Shown here: positions 52,188 to 60,548 of the stretch, in pieces
Layout: every line of letters begins with the position of its first letter
Position numbering within the stretch: position 1 is the stretch's first letter
Assembly (NCBI GenBank): GCA_002364215.1
Contig: DEXQ01000009.1
Coordinates: 189,922-253,921, forward strand
Length of the DNA stretch: 64,000 nucleotides
Direction of reading: 5' to 3'
Source: Aequorivita sp. UBA3180
Lineage (GTDB): Bacteria; Bacteroidota; Bacteroidia; Flavobacteriales; Flavobacteriaceae
Notes under the pieces: model-generated
The model's database searches: none
What the model saw: only the letters and a program-made list of their open reading frames with translations
Told to the model about the DNA's origin: nothing
Position numbers and translations under genes: made by a program

Positions 52188-52304
52188 GCAAGCAAATTCT
52201 TAACATATTTTAAAAAACTTGTAACCTTATAATACTACATTTAAAAAATAAACCTTATTTAGAAAGTGATTTTTTAAAATTATTGTTTAACTAAATACTG
52301 TTTT

Positions 52305-53858
52305 ATGAGACCAACCACGTTATTTCTCTGTTTTATTTTTTGTATTTTTATGGGAAATACAAAAAAGATGTTTGCCCAAAGTTATTTAGACACTTGCGCT
52401 ACCGAAAGCACAGAAAGTTCTGACGCTTCAGGAGCGTTCAGTTATTCCACGGCTCCATTGGATCCCAGTACCGATGATCCTATTGTTTTGAACGTATTTT
52501 TCTGGCAAGTACAAAAACCCGATGGATCCTACGGCTGGGGTGAGTTCAGTGAGGACAAGGTATTGGAATGTATTGCCAAGCTGAACATTTTTTTCAATCA
52601 ATATAATATCTTTTTTAAGTATAGGGGCTATGATTCCTTTACAACCCCCGCAAACCTTCCACTGGTGAAATATGAGTTAGTGGACACCAATGGTGACGGA
52701 ATACCGGACACGTATCAATGCGTAAACTATCCCGGCCAATACGACCCTGATGGTTATGGTAATGTAGGCAGATGTCAAATCGGTCAATTTTTTAATTATG
52801 CAGCAAACATCCATAAAACGCCAAATGCCATAAACATCTACGTGCCCTATGGTTCAGAATTTGGAGGTGCTGCCAGAGGCGTAGGCAGCGATATGATAAT
52901 ATTAAAGGCAGACAAGCTAAATAGCGTTACTACTACTCATGAAATGGGCCATGCCCTAGGGCTGTACCATACTCGTTCTAAAACAAATGGATGCTCCAAT
53001 AAGGAACATACTACAAGAATAGCAACGCCTCCTCCTTGTAATCAAAACGATGATTATAATGCCCCTTGTGCCGATGACAATGTTGTGGATACTGCTGCCA
53101 ATACGTGTTATTATCATTTTGACAACGGAGTGGGCTTTTGCCCATACGTGAATGAAAATTGTGAATACTTCGGTACTGAAAAAGATGAGGATGAGGTGCA
53201 ATATCAAATTTTCCCTGAAGATGTCAAAAACGCTATGAGCGATGCCTATTGTTTTGATTGCATAGAAGATTACTTGACTCCCGGTCAGGTTCGCAGAATG
53301 CGGGAAAAAATCGGGGCCTACCAACCATTGATAAACGCTACCACAACGGTGGCATCTTTATATGAACCCTATAAAGGGGAATATTATGTGGTCGGACCCT
53401 TGCCGCCGCATTACATTCCGCCCCATTTCCAGCCCGGTTTTGAGTACCGTTTTGTGGAATGCCGTTGCGAATGTCCGGAACCGGCCGATTATAATGACAT
53501 TTCGTTCTATTCCAACAACAACACCATCCTTTTGCAGATAGATAAAAACGAACAGGATTACAGCACCATTGTCCATCCTAACCATTCTGCCATATTGATA
53601 AAGCACGAAATAGGTTCCGTCTTTTACCCCCAGGCAAGGAGGTGTTACGACAACTACAACCGAAAACCAACGGATGGCAGAATTACGAGGTTTAACGACA
53701 ATGTGTTTAACACCAACATAACCGTAACGCCCAAAGATTCATTGGGTATAAACAATCCTACATTGATAAATACCTTGGATCCAGGACTCTATAAAATAGA
53801 GGAAAACTATCAAGACGGTAGCACGCAGCAGACTGTTATTTTTAAAGAAGCGAACTGA
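52305..53858 (+). CDS. Secreted zinc metalloprotease (metzincin-like, HEMGHALGLYH)
   Basis: 517 residues. Signal peptide to about 25. Catalytic zinc motif HEMGHALGLYH at 212-222 (HExxHxxGxxH). An Asp loop TNGDGIPDT (128-136) may bind calcium. The fold up to about 330 resembles M43/pappalysin-type metzincins; many Cys suggest disulphides. The C-terminal 190 residues have no T9SS sorting pattern I can see. Secreted or surface; substrate unknown. Followed 53 bp later by a T9SS FG-GAP protein gene. Confidence 0.82.
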   Translation: MRPTTLFLCFIFCIFMGNTKKMFAQSYLDTCATESTESSDASGAFSYSTAPLDPSTDDPIVLNVFFWQVQKPDGSYGWGEFSEDKVLECIAKLNIFFNQYNIFFKYRGYDSFTTPANLPLVKYELVDTNGDGIPDTYQCVNYPGQYDPDGYGNVGRCQIGQFFNYAANIHKTPNAINIYVPYGSEFGGAARGVGSDMIILKADKLNSVTTTHEMGHALGLYHTRSKTNGCSNKEHTTRIATPPPCNQNDDYNAPCADDNVVDTAANTCYYHFDNGVGFCPYVNENCEYFGTEKDEDEVQYQIFPEDVKNAMSDAYCFDCIEDYLTPGQVRRMREKIGAYQPLINATTTVASLYEPYKGEYYVVGPLPPHYIPPHFQPGFEYRFVECRCECPEPADYNDISFYSNNNTILLQIDKNEQDYSTIVHPNHSAILIKHEIGSVFYPQARRCYDNYNRKPTDGRITRFNDNVFNTNITVTPKDSLGINNPTLINTLDPGLYKIEENYQDGSTQQTVIFKEAN

Positions 53859-53865
53859 TTTAACC

Positions 53866-53900
53866 ACGTCCGGAAACTCAAAATATACGTCTCCGGACGT
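53866..53900. other. Inverted repeat ACGTCCGGA between two secreted-protein genes
   Basis: ACGTCCGGA (53866-53874) with TCCGGACGT (53892-53900), 17-nt loop, no T-tract. It could be an RNA-stability or regulator site; no evidence decides. Confidence 0.4.
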
Positions 53901-53911
53901 TCCCTATTGTT

Positions 53912-55291
53912 ATGAAACTCTTACTTTTTGTCATATTTGTTTTTGTGGCACCCAAAAGCCTGGCTCAATTTGGTACAGAACAGCTCATTGGTACAGATGC
54001 GGCACTCCCCGTAGTGGTAACGGTAGCCGATATTGATGGCGATGGCTACCCCGATGTTATTTCCGGGGCACGCTCTACAAATGGCGTATCATGGTATAAA
54101 AACCTTGATGGCCAGGGTAGCTTTGGGTCGTTGCAATTGATTGTCGATCTATCAGAAATTTATGGTGTTAGTACAGCTGACTTGGATGGCGATGGTGATA
54201 TTGATATATTAGTGTCGGATACATACCAAGATAAGGTTTTATGGATAGAAAACTTGGATGGGGCGGGAACTTTTGGACCTCCAAAAATAATTGATAACAA
54301 TGCGGATAATGTTAACGATGCCATAGGGGTTGACCTTGATAGAGACGGTGATTTAGACATTCTTGCGGCTATAGATCAACAAAATACAGCTGCTTGGTAC
54401 GAAAATCTGGATGGTCTGGGCAGTTTTTCTGCCCGAAACCTCATTTCTTCTAACTTGCTTGGCTGCAGATCGGTTTTTGCTGCCGATATTGACAATGACG
54501 GCGATCTTGATGTGGTGGCCAACTCGGCCAATACGGTTACCATTTCGTGGTTCGAGAACCTGGACGGGCAGGGAAATTTTGGGTCGCAAAACATTGTGGC
54601 AGGACAGGCTGCATACGTAGCCGATGTTTTTTGTGCAGATATAGACGGCGATGGCGATATGGATATTATGGGCTGTACCAATGGCGACGACCGTGTGGCC
54701 TGGCACGAAAATCTCGACGGGCAGGGCACTTTTGGGCCGCAACGGGTCGTGACCAATGAAGCCTTGCAGTGTACCAGTGTTTTTTGTGCCGACCTGGACA
54801 ATGATGGCGATGTGGATGTTCTATACGGTTCAACGGAATCGGCCATTGTGGAGAACTCTGAGATCGCCTGGAGCGAGAACCTTGACGGTCTCGGAAACTT
54901 TGGGCCAAAACAGGTAATCGGCAACGAACTGAAATTAACCCGGGCCGTGTGTGCCGCCGATATCGATGGCGATACCGATATGGACGTGTTTGCCGCTTCC
55001 CAAAATAACAATAAACTTGTATGGTATGAAAACTATATGATTTTGGGGGTAATGGATAATTCACTCAGAAATTTAAGGGTTTCCCCTAATCCAAGCAGTG
55101 ATAAAATATTCATTGATTCAAAAAATGAATCTATTGAAGAGATCGTTGTCTATGACATTTTCGGGAAACGACTTTTTTCAGAAGAAAGGGATGTAAAAGA
55201 ACTTGATATATCCCATCTTCAAAATGGCTTATATTTTTTACAGATCACTACTCACAATGGAAGCTTAATAAAAAAGATTCTGAAAAATTAA
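53912..55291 (+). CDS. FG-GAP/VCBS-repeat protein with T9SS sorting domain
   Basis: 459 residues. Signal peptide to about 18. Seven Asp-rich FG-GAP/VCBS loops (DIDGDGYPDVISG, DLDGDGDIDILVS, DLDRDGDLDILAA, DIDNDGDLDVVAN, DIDGDGDMDIMGC, DLDNDGDVDVLYG, DIDGDTDMDVFAA), each with a W-x-ENLDGxGxFG turn, make a beta-propeller that binds calcium. The final 80 residues, RVSPNPSSDKIFIDSK...GLYFLQI, are a T9SS type-A tail. Cell surface or secreted. No enzyme part; likely adhesion or partner to the protease upstream. Confidence 0.9.
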   Translation: MKLLLFVIFVFVAPKSLAQFGTEQLIGTDAALPVVVTVADIDGDGYPDVISGARSTNGVSWYKNLDGQGSFGSLQLIVDLSEIYGVSTADLDGDGDIDILVSDTYQDKVLWIENLDGAGTFGPPKIIDNNADNVNDAIGVDLDRDGDLDILAAIDQQNTAAWYENLDGLGSFSARNLISSNLLGCRSVFAADIDNDGDLDVVANSANTVTISWFENLDGQGNFGSQNIVAGQAAYVADVFCADIDGDGDMDIMGCTNGDDRVAWHENLDGQGTFGPQRVVTNEALQCTSVFCADLDNDGDVDVLYGSTESAIVENSEIAWSENLDGLGNFGPKQVIGNELKLTRAVCAADIDGDTDMDVFAASQNNNKLVWYENYMILGVMDNSLRNLRVSPNPSSDKIFIDSKNESIEEIVVYDIFGKRLFSEERDVKELDISHLQNGLYFLQITTHNGSLIKKILKN

Positions 55292-55352
55292 ATTTGGTAA
55301 ACTTGGTTCCACCTTCTTGTATAATAATGTCCATTACCGCCACTACAACTGA

Positions 55353-55529
55353 CTACCGCCCACTTTCTTTTTCCCGTTCCTTTTTCCGCTCGTAATAGCT
55401 ACTGCGGAAATTTCTATTGCGACGTGCTTTCTGGTTTGAAGCATTGCGTTTGTTCCAAAAATAGAGAATGGCAAGCAGCAGGATTCCGCCAATTATTAAA
55501 ACGAGGGGATTTGAAAAATCAAGATTCAT
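55353..55529 (-). CDS. Small membrane protein, 58 residues
   Basis: 58 residues, ATG 55529 to TAG 55353. One transmembrane helix near 9-25 (PLVLIIGGILLLAILYF), then a basic, hydrophilic tail (NKRNASNQKARRNRNFRSS and ERKKEREKES). A -7 box TATCTTTG at 55534-55541 puts the transcript start near the ATG, so it may be leaderless. I do not recognise a family. It lies between the FG-GAP gene and the ABC ATPase gene; the layout is that of a small single-pass protein with the basic tail inside. Confidence 0.6.
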   Translation of the reverse strand: MNLDFSNPLVLIIGGILLLAILYFWNKRNASNQKARRNRNFRSSYYERKKEREKESGR

Positions 55530-55533
55530 ACTT

Positions 55534-55541
55534 CAAAGATA
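55534..55541 (-). promoter_or_regulatory. -7 box of the 58-residue protein gene
   Basis: TATCTTTG on the minus strand, 4 bp before the ATG; supports the small gene and a leaderless start. Confidence 0.5.
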
Positions 55542-55625
55542 AAATATGAAAGGGGAAGTGCGAAATTTGAAATATTTATTTTTAGGCATGAGCCATTAGG
55601 AAAGTTTTTTTGAATCTACAAAAAT

Positions 55626-55660
55626 CCAAATTCCAAATTCCAAATTCCAAATTCCAAATC
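55626..55660. repeat. Heptamer array (CCAAATT, five units)
   Basis: CCAAATT four times, then CCAAATC, 14 bp beyond the ABC ATPase stop. Confidence 0.75.
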
Positions 55661-55673
55661 ACCAATTAACGAA

Positions 55674-56372
55674 TCACGAATTAACCATTTCTTTCTTGGT
55701 GTCGCTCTCAACAATCCCGTCCCGAAGTCTGATAATTCTATGGGCATTTTCAGCAATATCCTCTTCGTGGGTAACGAGAATCACTGTATTGCCAGCTTTG
55801 TGTATTTCGTTGAAAAGATTCATTATCTCTTCTGAAGTTTTTGAATCCAAGTTTCCCGTAGGTTCATCGGCCAAAATAATGGAAGGTTTGTTTACCAAAG
55901 CCCTACCAACGGCTACACGTTGTCTTTGCCCACCGGAAAGTTGGTTGGGTTTATGGTCCATTCTGTCGGCCAGGCCTACATCGGTCAAAACCTGTTTTGC
56001 GCGCTCGGTGCGGTCGCTTTTTGAAGCGCCTGCATAAACCATTGGTAGCGCCACGTTTTCGAGCGCCGTGGTGCGGGGCAGCAGGTTAAAGGTTTGAAAC
56101 ACAAATCCTATTTCCTTGTTTCTTATTTCAGCCAGTTCGTCATCGGTCATATTGCTCACGTCCTTCCCGTTTAGCTCGTAGCTGCCGGAAGTGGGGGTGT
56201 CCAAGCAACCCAAAAGGTTCATCAAAGTAGATTTTCCCGAGCCGGAAGGCCCCATCAGCGCTACATACTCACCGCGCTCAATGTCCAAATCTATTCCCTT
56301 TAACACTTTAACCACTTCGTTCCCAAGTGGAAAATCGCGAGTGATATTTCGGATTTTAATAACTAAACTCAT
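55674..56372 (-). CDS. ABC transporter ATP-binding protein, LolD/MacB type
   Basis: 232 residues. Walker A GPSGSGKST, signature LSGGQRQR, Walker B IILADEPTGNLD and VTHEEDIAENAHRIIRLRDG. The set SGSGKSTLMNLLGCLDTPTSG is typical of MacB/LolD-type ATPases that serve permeases in lipoprotein release or peptide/drug export. No permease gene is adjacent, so its partner is elsewhere. Full promoter 56402-56433. Confidence 0.92.
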   Translation of the reverse strand: MSLVIKIRNITRDFPLGNEVVKVLKGIDLDIERGEYVALMGPSGSGKSTLMNLLGCLDTPTSGSYELNGKDVSNMTDDELAEIRNKEIGFVFQTFNLLPRTTALENVALPMVYAGASKSDRTERAKQVLTDVGLADRMDHKPNQLSGGQRQRVAVGRALVNKPSIILADEPTGNLDSKTSEEIMNLFNEIHKAGNTVILVTHEEDIAENAHRIIRLRDGIVESDTKKEMVNS

Positions 56373-56401
56373 AGACGTTTTTCAATATGCTTAATAGGAC
56401 G

Positions 56402-56433
56402 CAAAGGTAAGCGTAGTGTTACAAAATATTCAA
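56402..56433 (-). promoter_or_regulatory. Promoter of the MacB-type ATPase gene
   Basis: TTG (56431-56433), 21 nt, TACCTTTG (56402-56409) on the minus strand, 30 bp before the ATG. Confidence 0.65.
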
Positions 56434-56471
56434 TAAACAATAGAATCTACAGTAATCATAGTATCAATTCA

Positions 56472-57242
56472 TCAAACCCTTATCACAAAATGCTGTTTCG
56501 GCTGCTCTTTTCTGAAAAATACCAATCCCCATTGAAAAGTATCGATGCTTACCGTTACATTTTCGTTTGTAATTATTTTTTGCCAAGCAACGGTCATATC
56601 CTTGCTCCAGTAAATATCGTCAAAAATGATGACGGAGTCGTTGTGCACCTTTTTTAAAAGTGAATTGAAATAACCCAAGGTCCGCTCGCCATTGTGGTCG
56701 CCGTCAATAAAGATCAAATCAAATTGTGTTGAGGTATTTTCTAAAAATTCACTAAAAAGCTCCTGATGTATCTGTATATTGTGCAAGTTGAATTTCTCAA
56801 AATATTCCTGCGCTTTGCTTAGTGTATTGGGGCAGCCCTCCACGGTGTTGATTGCTGAAAACTCATTGGAAAGTGAAAGCGCAACCGTCCCCAAACCCAG
56901 CGAGGTGCCCAGTTCCAAAACAGTTTCACTTTTAAAATATTTCGCCAAACGGAAGAGCAGTTTTTGTCGTTTCTTTTTCATCCCGGCATTTTTTACCACT
57001 GCGGAAACCTTACGGGCATTGCCTTTAAAAACGCGCGACCCTTGACCAAAATCCTTCATTTCAACCATTGAAGTGTCACTTCGCAAAGCCTTTCGGTGCG
57101 ATTTCAGAATTTCATATTCGGGATATTTCGTTTTATCGTTAAAACACTTTGTCACCAAATCATACACAAAAGGGGAGTGCACACCGTGCTTGTTTTTGGA
57201 GAGCCGAACAAATTTTATGTAACTTTTTGATTGGTGGATCAC
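56472..57242 (-). CDS. SAM-dependent methyltransferase
   Basis: 256 residues. Class I fold: VLELGTSLGLGTVALSLS (motif I), INTVEGCPNTLSKAQEYFEKF, FDLIFIDGDHNGERTLGYFNSLLKKVHNDSVIIFDDIYWSKDM (motifs II-III), as in O-methyltransferases of the CmcI/COMT-like group. Substrate unknown. The N-terminal 60 residues (YIKFVRLSKNKHGVHSPFVYDLVTKCF) are a lead helix common in Bacteroidota members. An eight-unit GTTAAGN array sits 14 bp upstream of its start. Confidence 0.85.
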   Translation of the reverse strand: MIHQSKSYIKFVRLSKNKHGVHSPFVYDLVTKCFNDKTKYPEYEILKSHRKALRSDTSMVEMKDFGQGSRVFKGNARKVSAVVKNAGMKKKRQKLLFRLAKYFKSETVLELGTSLGLGTVALSLSNEFSAINTVEGCPNTLSKAQEYFEKFNLHNIQIHQELFSEFLENTSTQFDLIFIDGDHNGERTLGYFNSLLKKVHNDSVIIFDDIYWSKDMTVAWQKIITNENVTVSIDTFQWGLVFFRKEQPKQHFVIRV

Positions 57243-57256
57243 GGGGGAAGTAAAGT

Positions 57257-57312
57257 GTTAAGTGTTAAGTGTTAAGAGTTAAGAGTTAAGAGTTAAGGGT
57301 TAAGGGTTAAGT
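57257..57312. repeat. Heptamer array (GTTAAG[TAG], eight units)
   Basis: GTTAAGT x2, GTTAAGA x3, GTTAAGG x2, GTTAAGT; 56 bp without a break, 14 bp upstream of the methyltransferase start. It is the longest such array in the window. Confidence 0.85.
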
Positions 57313-57429
57313 GTAGAAGCATAATTCAAATATAATTCTTTTCTTCCTTTGCGCTTTTGCAGTAAAATAGCACCACAGAGACGCAGAGAACGCAGCGTTT
57401 CCAATAAATAATAGCAATAAACAATAAAA

Positions 57430-59301
57430 TTATCCCTCCATTTTCGCAGAAAGCTCAAACCAACGTTCTTCCTTCGCTTCAATGGAATCGATTATTTCCT
57501 GTAGTTTTATGGATTGCTTGTCAATCTCTTCGCCGTCCCAGTTTTCGGTGGCGAATTTATTTTGAAGTGTTTCCCGTTCCTTTTCCAGATTGGCAATTTC
57601 ATTTTCCAGTTTATTGTATTCCTTCTGCTCGTTATAACTCAGTTTCGCGGGACCTGTATCCTGCTTCCAGTCTCTTTTTATCTTTGGCGCTGCTTCGCTG
57701 GCTTCGCGTTTTTCCTGTATGTTACTATCCTCATAAACCCTGAAATCTGTATAATTTCCTGGGAAATCTTCCACTTCGGCATTTCCTCTGAAAACAAAAA
57801 GATGGTCTACAATTTTATCCATAAAATACCTGTCGTGGCTCACTACCAAAAGACAGCCAGGAAAATCCAACAGAAAGCTTTCCAAAACATTCAGCGTAAC
57901 AATATCAAGATCATTGGTAGGTTCATCGAGAATCAAAAAGTTTGGGTTTTTGATTAAAACCGTACACAAATAAAGCCGTTTGCGTTCACCACCGCTCAAT
58001 TTTTCCACAAAATCATATTGCTTTTTTGGGTCGAATAGAAAACGTTCCAAAAGTTGCGATGCCGAGATCTGCCGACCTTTTTTCAGCGGAATATAATCGC
58101 CGTATTCGCGAATTACATCTATTACTTTTTGACCTTCCTTTATATTGATTCCGGCTTGGGTGTAATAACCGAATTGTACCGTTTCACCCACCACCACTTT
58201 CCCCGAATCGGGTTTTAATGCTCCGGTGAGAATATTCAAAAAAGTAGATTTTCCCGTTCCGTTTTTCCCAATAATTCCAACGCGTTCGCCACGATTGAAG
58301 TTATATTCAAACTTGTCCAACAAAACTTTATCCCCAAACGATTTTGATATCTTATGAAGCTCCACAACTTTGGTTCCCATCCGCTCCATATTCAGTTCCA
58401 ATTGCACTTGGTGGTCATTTCGGCGCTTGCTGGCGCGATCCTTTATTTCGTGGAAATCGTCAATCCGGCTTTTACTTTTGGTGGTTCGCGCCTTGGGTTG
58501 GCGGCGCATCCACTCCAGTTCCTTTTTAAAAAGCTGCTTCGCCTTTCCTGTTTCGGTGGCTTCGTTTTCTATCCGCGCGTCGCGTTTTTCTAAGTAATAA
58601 CTGTAATTTCCTTTGTAACTGTAAAGCGTTCCTTCGTCCAATTCCACAATTTCGTTACATACGCGTTCCAAAAAATAACGGTCGTGCGTAACCATAAACA
58701 GTGTGAAATTTTCCTTTGCAAAAAGATTTTCCAGCCATTCAATCATTTCAAGATCCAAATGGTTTGTTGGCTCATCCATTATCAACAAATCGGGAGTAGT
58801 AAGCAATGCGTTTGCCAGAGCGAGACGCTTTTTTTGTCCCCCGCTCAAACTCCCAACTTTGGCGTGTAGGTCTTCCAGTTTCAATTTGAAAAGAATCTGT
58901 TTGTAGCGCGTTTCAAAATCCCAGGCATGGTGGGCGTCCATGGCATCGAATGCTTTTTGGTATGCTTCGGAATCGTCGGGATTTTCAATCGCGTGCTCGT
59001 AATTCTCAATAATTTTGAGAATAGGATTATCTGAATCAAAAATGGTTTGTTCTACTGTTAGTTTAGGATCCAAATCGGGTTCCTGTGGCAAGTATGCAAT
59101 TTTCAAACCTTTTCTGAAAACAACATTGCCCGTATCGGCCTTATCGTTTCCGGCAATTATATTTAGAAGGGAAGTTTTTCCGGTTCCGTTTTTGGCTACG
59201 AAGCCTATTTTTTGTCCCTCGTTTATTCCGAAGGAGATATTTTCAAACAAAACCCGCATCCCGAAGGACTTGGAGATATTTTCTACTGAAAGGTAGTTCA
59301 C
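57430..59301 (-). CDS. ABC-F ATPase (Uup-like)
   Basis: 623 residues. Two NBDs: first with AKNGTGKTSLL and LSGGQKKRLALANALLTTPDLLIMDEPTNHLD, second with GKNGTGKSTFL, LSGGERKRLYLCTVLIKNPNFLILDEPTNDLD. A basic linker with KARTTKSKSRID and a coiled-coil C-terminus (YNEQKEYNKLENEIANLEKERETL) are as in Uup. ABC-F proteins act on the ribosome; no membrane domain. A -7 box (59317-59324) lies 15 bp upstream of the ATG. Confidence 0.93.
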   Translation of the reverse strand: MNYLSVENISKSFGMRVLFENISFGINEGQKIGFVAKNGTGKTSLLNIIAGNDKADTGNVVFRKGLKIAYLPQEPDLDPKLTVEQTIFDSDNPILKIIENYEHAIENPDDSEAYQKAFDAMDAHHAWDFETRYKQILFKLKLEDLHAKVGSLSGGQKKRLALANALLTTPDLLIMDEPTNHLDLEMIEWLENLFAKENFTLFMVTHDRYFLERVCNEIVELDEGTLYSYKGNYSYYLEKRDARIENEATETGKAKQLFKKELEWMRRQPKARTTKSKSRIDDFHEIKDRASKRRNDHQVQLELNMERMGTKVVELHKISKSFGDKVLLDKFEYNFNRGERVGIIGKNGTGKSTFLNILTGALKPDSGKVVVGETVQFGYYTQAGINIKEGQKVIDVIREYGDYIPLKKGRQISASQLLERFLFDPKKQYDFVEKLSGGERKRLYLCTVLIKNPNFLILDEPTNDLDIVTLNVLESFLLDFPGCLLVVSHDRYFMDKIVDHLFVFRGNAEVEDFPGNYTDFRVYEDSNIQEKREASEAAPKIKRDWKQDTGPAKLSYNEQKEYNKLENEIANLEKERETLQNKFATENWDGEEIDKQSIKLQEIIDSIEAKEERWFELSAKMEG

Positions 59302-59316
59302 GGTTTATATTTTCGG

Positions 59317-59324
59317 CAAAAGTA
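59317..59324 (-). promoter_or_regulatory. -7 box of the ABC-F gene
   Basis: TACTTTTG on the minus strand. Confidence 0.45.
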
Positions 59325-59380
59325 CTGCAAATGTTTAATGAATAATATGGAATGAAGAATTACTTGAATAATTCAAATTT

Positions 59381-59896
59381 TTAAAAACGATTCTCCTTTA
59401 AATCCTTCGCCAAACTAGCGGTTTTCAACTTTTTATTCCTAAGAATATATGCCACATCCGACGTGTTGTCCACCATCAATTGTGTATGGTAATAATTGAT
59501 GTGCTCCAAAACGGCAAAGAGGTTCGCGGCAAAAGACCAAATTAAAATATCTGCATCAGCCTCATTCCAATTCACTATTAATAGCTGAACTGCAAAAATA
59601 AAGGGCATTCCCATTATTAGCAGTATATTAATTTGTTTTGTTTTTTTAAAAAACTTTAAATTTTTCACCTGTGAAAACGGCTTTCCTTCCATCCGCCATA
59701 GCTTAAGTTGCCAATATTTTTGTCCTTGGTAAAGAATTAAAATACACACCAGCATGCCATAGAGAAACCAAATACTTTTTATAAAAGGATATTGTGTAAG
59801 AAAATAGATCGCCAAAAGGGGAAATGTGAAAAAAGCGTGGAATTTCTCCAAAGGATAGTACCAGCGCAATCTTTTAATCAACTTTTCTTTGCTCAT
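59381..59896 (-). CDS. Small membrane protein of unknown function
   Basis: 171 residues, three to four transmembrane helices (about 21-36, 40-57, 91-109 and perhaps 117-134) with a basic amphipathic start (MSKEKLIKRLRWYYPLEKF). No motif is known to me. It starts 9 bp after the stop of the SRPBCC gene on the same strand, so the two are almost surely co-transcribed. Inner membrane. Confidence 0.7.
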   Translation of the reverse strand: MSKEKLIKRLRWYYPLEKFHAFFTFPLLAIYFLTQYPFIKSIWFLYGMLVCILILYQGQKYWQLKLWRMEGKPFSQVKNLKFFKKTKQINILLIMGMPFIFAVQLLIVNWNEADADILIWSFAANLFAVLEHINYYHTQLMVDNTSDVAYILRNKKLKTASLAKDLKENRF

Positions 59897-59905
59897 TCTT
59901 ACTAT

Positions 59906-60340
59906 TTATTGACTTTCCGCAAAGGCCTTAAAATCCTGCAAATATTTCATGGATTGCTTTTTAAAAGCCCCGGGCATCAAAAGGCCCATCAGTTTCATAA
60001 AGCCCTTAAACTGAAATTCCTGTTCGGTGCTGTACTTGGTTTTATTGCCGGGCAAGGCTTCAAAACTGTTTTTTACAATATTGAAGACCCCTTTTGCCTC
60101 GTAGGTTCCGGTAAATTCCTCGGGCAGATTTTTTACGGTTATAGTTTCTATCATTTCAATTTCCCGCTTTCCCATCTTGAACTTCAGTCGTGATTTTGCG
60201 CCTACTTCGCCGGGGGTTCCGCTAATGTGTTCAAAACTTTCAAGACCTTCCATCCACTTTTTCATATTATCAACATTGTCAAAAAGCGCGACAACCTCAT
60301 CCACGGGTTTATCTATGGTGATTGATACGGAATATTTCAT
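59906..60340 (-). CDS. SRPBCC/START-like family protein
   Basis: 144 residues from ATG 60340. The polyketide cyclase-type fold: KYSVSITIDKPVDEVVALFDNVDNMKKWMEGLESFEHISGTPGEVGAKSRL (helix-grip start), FTGTYEAKGVFNIVKNSFEAL and a C-terminal helix FMKLMGLLMPGAFKKQSMKYLQDFKAFAE. Such proteins bind hydrophobic ligands. The message starts at a -7 box (60365-60372). First gene of a two-gene unit with the membrane protein. Confidence 0.85.
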   Translation of the reverse strand: MKYSVSITIDKPVDEVVALFDNVDNMKKWMEGLESFEHISGTPGEVGAKSRLKFKMGKREIEMIETITVKNLPEEFTGTYEAKGVFNIVKNSFEALPGNKTKYSTEQEFQFKGFMKLMGLLMPGAFKKQSMKYLQDFKAFAESQ

Positions 60341-60364
60341 AGGTGTAATTTTATGGAGAACATT

Positions 60365-60372
60365 CAAAAGTA
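60365..60372 (-). promoter_or_regulatory. -7 box of the SRPBCC gene
   Basis: TACTTTTG on the minus strand, 24 bp before the ATG. Confidence 0.45.
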
Positions 60373-60518
60373 AGATTTTTATCTTTAAGGATTGGACCAA
60401 GAATTTTAAAGAGCCCACTTGCGTTGCTACATTTCTTTTCAATTGCCCTTTATTTTCGCAACAATTTTCTGAAAATGTTCCAAGCCGAAAAAATGTTTCA
60501 TTATTAAATGCGTTACTT

Positions 60519-60526
60519 TATATTTG
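60519..60526 (+). promoter_or_regulatory. -7 box of the polysaccharide export operon
   Basis: TATATTTG fits TAnnTTTG, 22 bp before ATG 60549. A TTTC at about 60496-60499 is the nearest -33 candidate. Confidence 0.5.
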
Positions 60527-60548
60527 TCCATTAACAACCCTATCTTTT

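Noticed and set aside
57373..57397. CACAGAGACGCAGAG-like stretch that may be another dispersed repeat
   Set aside because: Only one copy is in the window, so the sequence alone does not support the claim.
60177..60548. N-terminal extension of the Wza-like protein
   Set aside because: It would overlap the SRPBCC gene on the other strand and run through a -7 box; a clean lipoprotein signal begins at ATG 60549.
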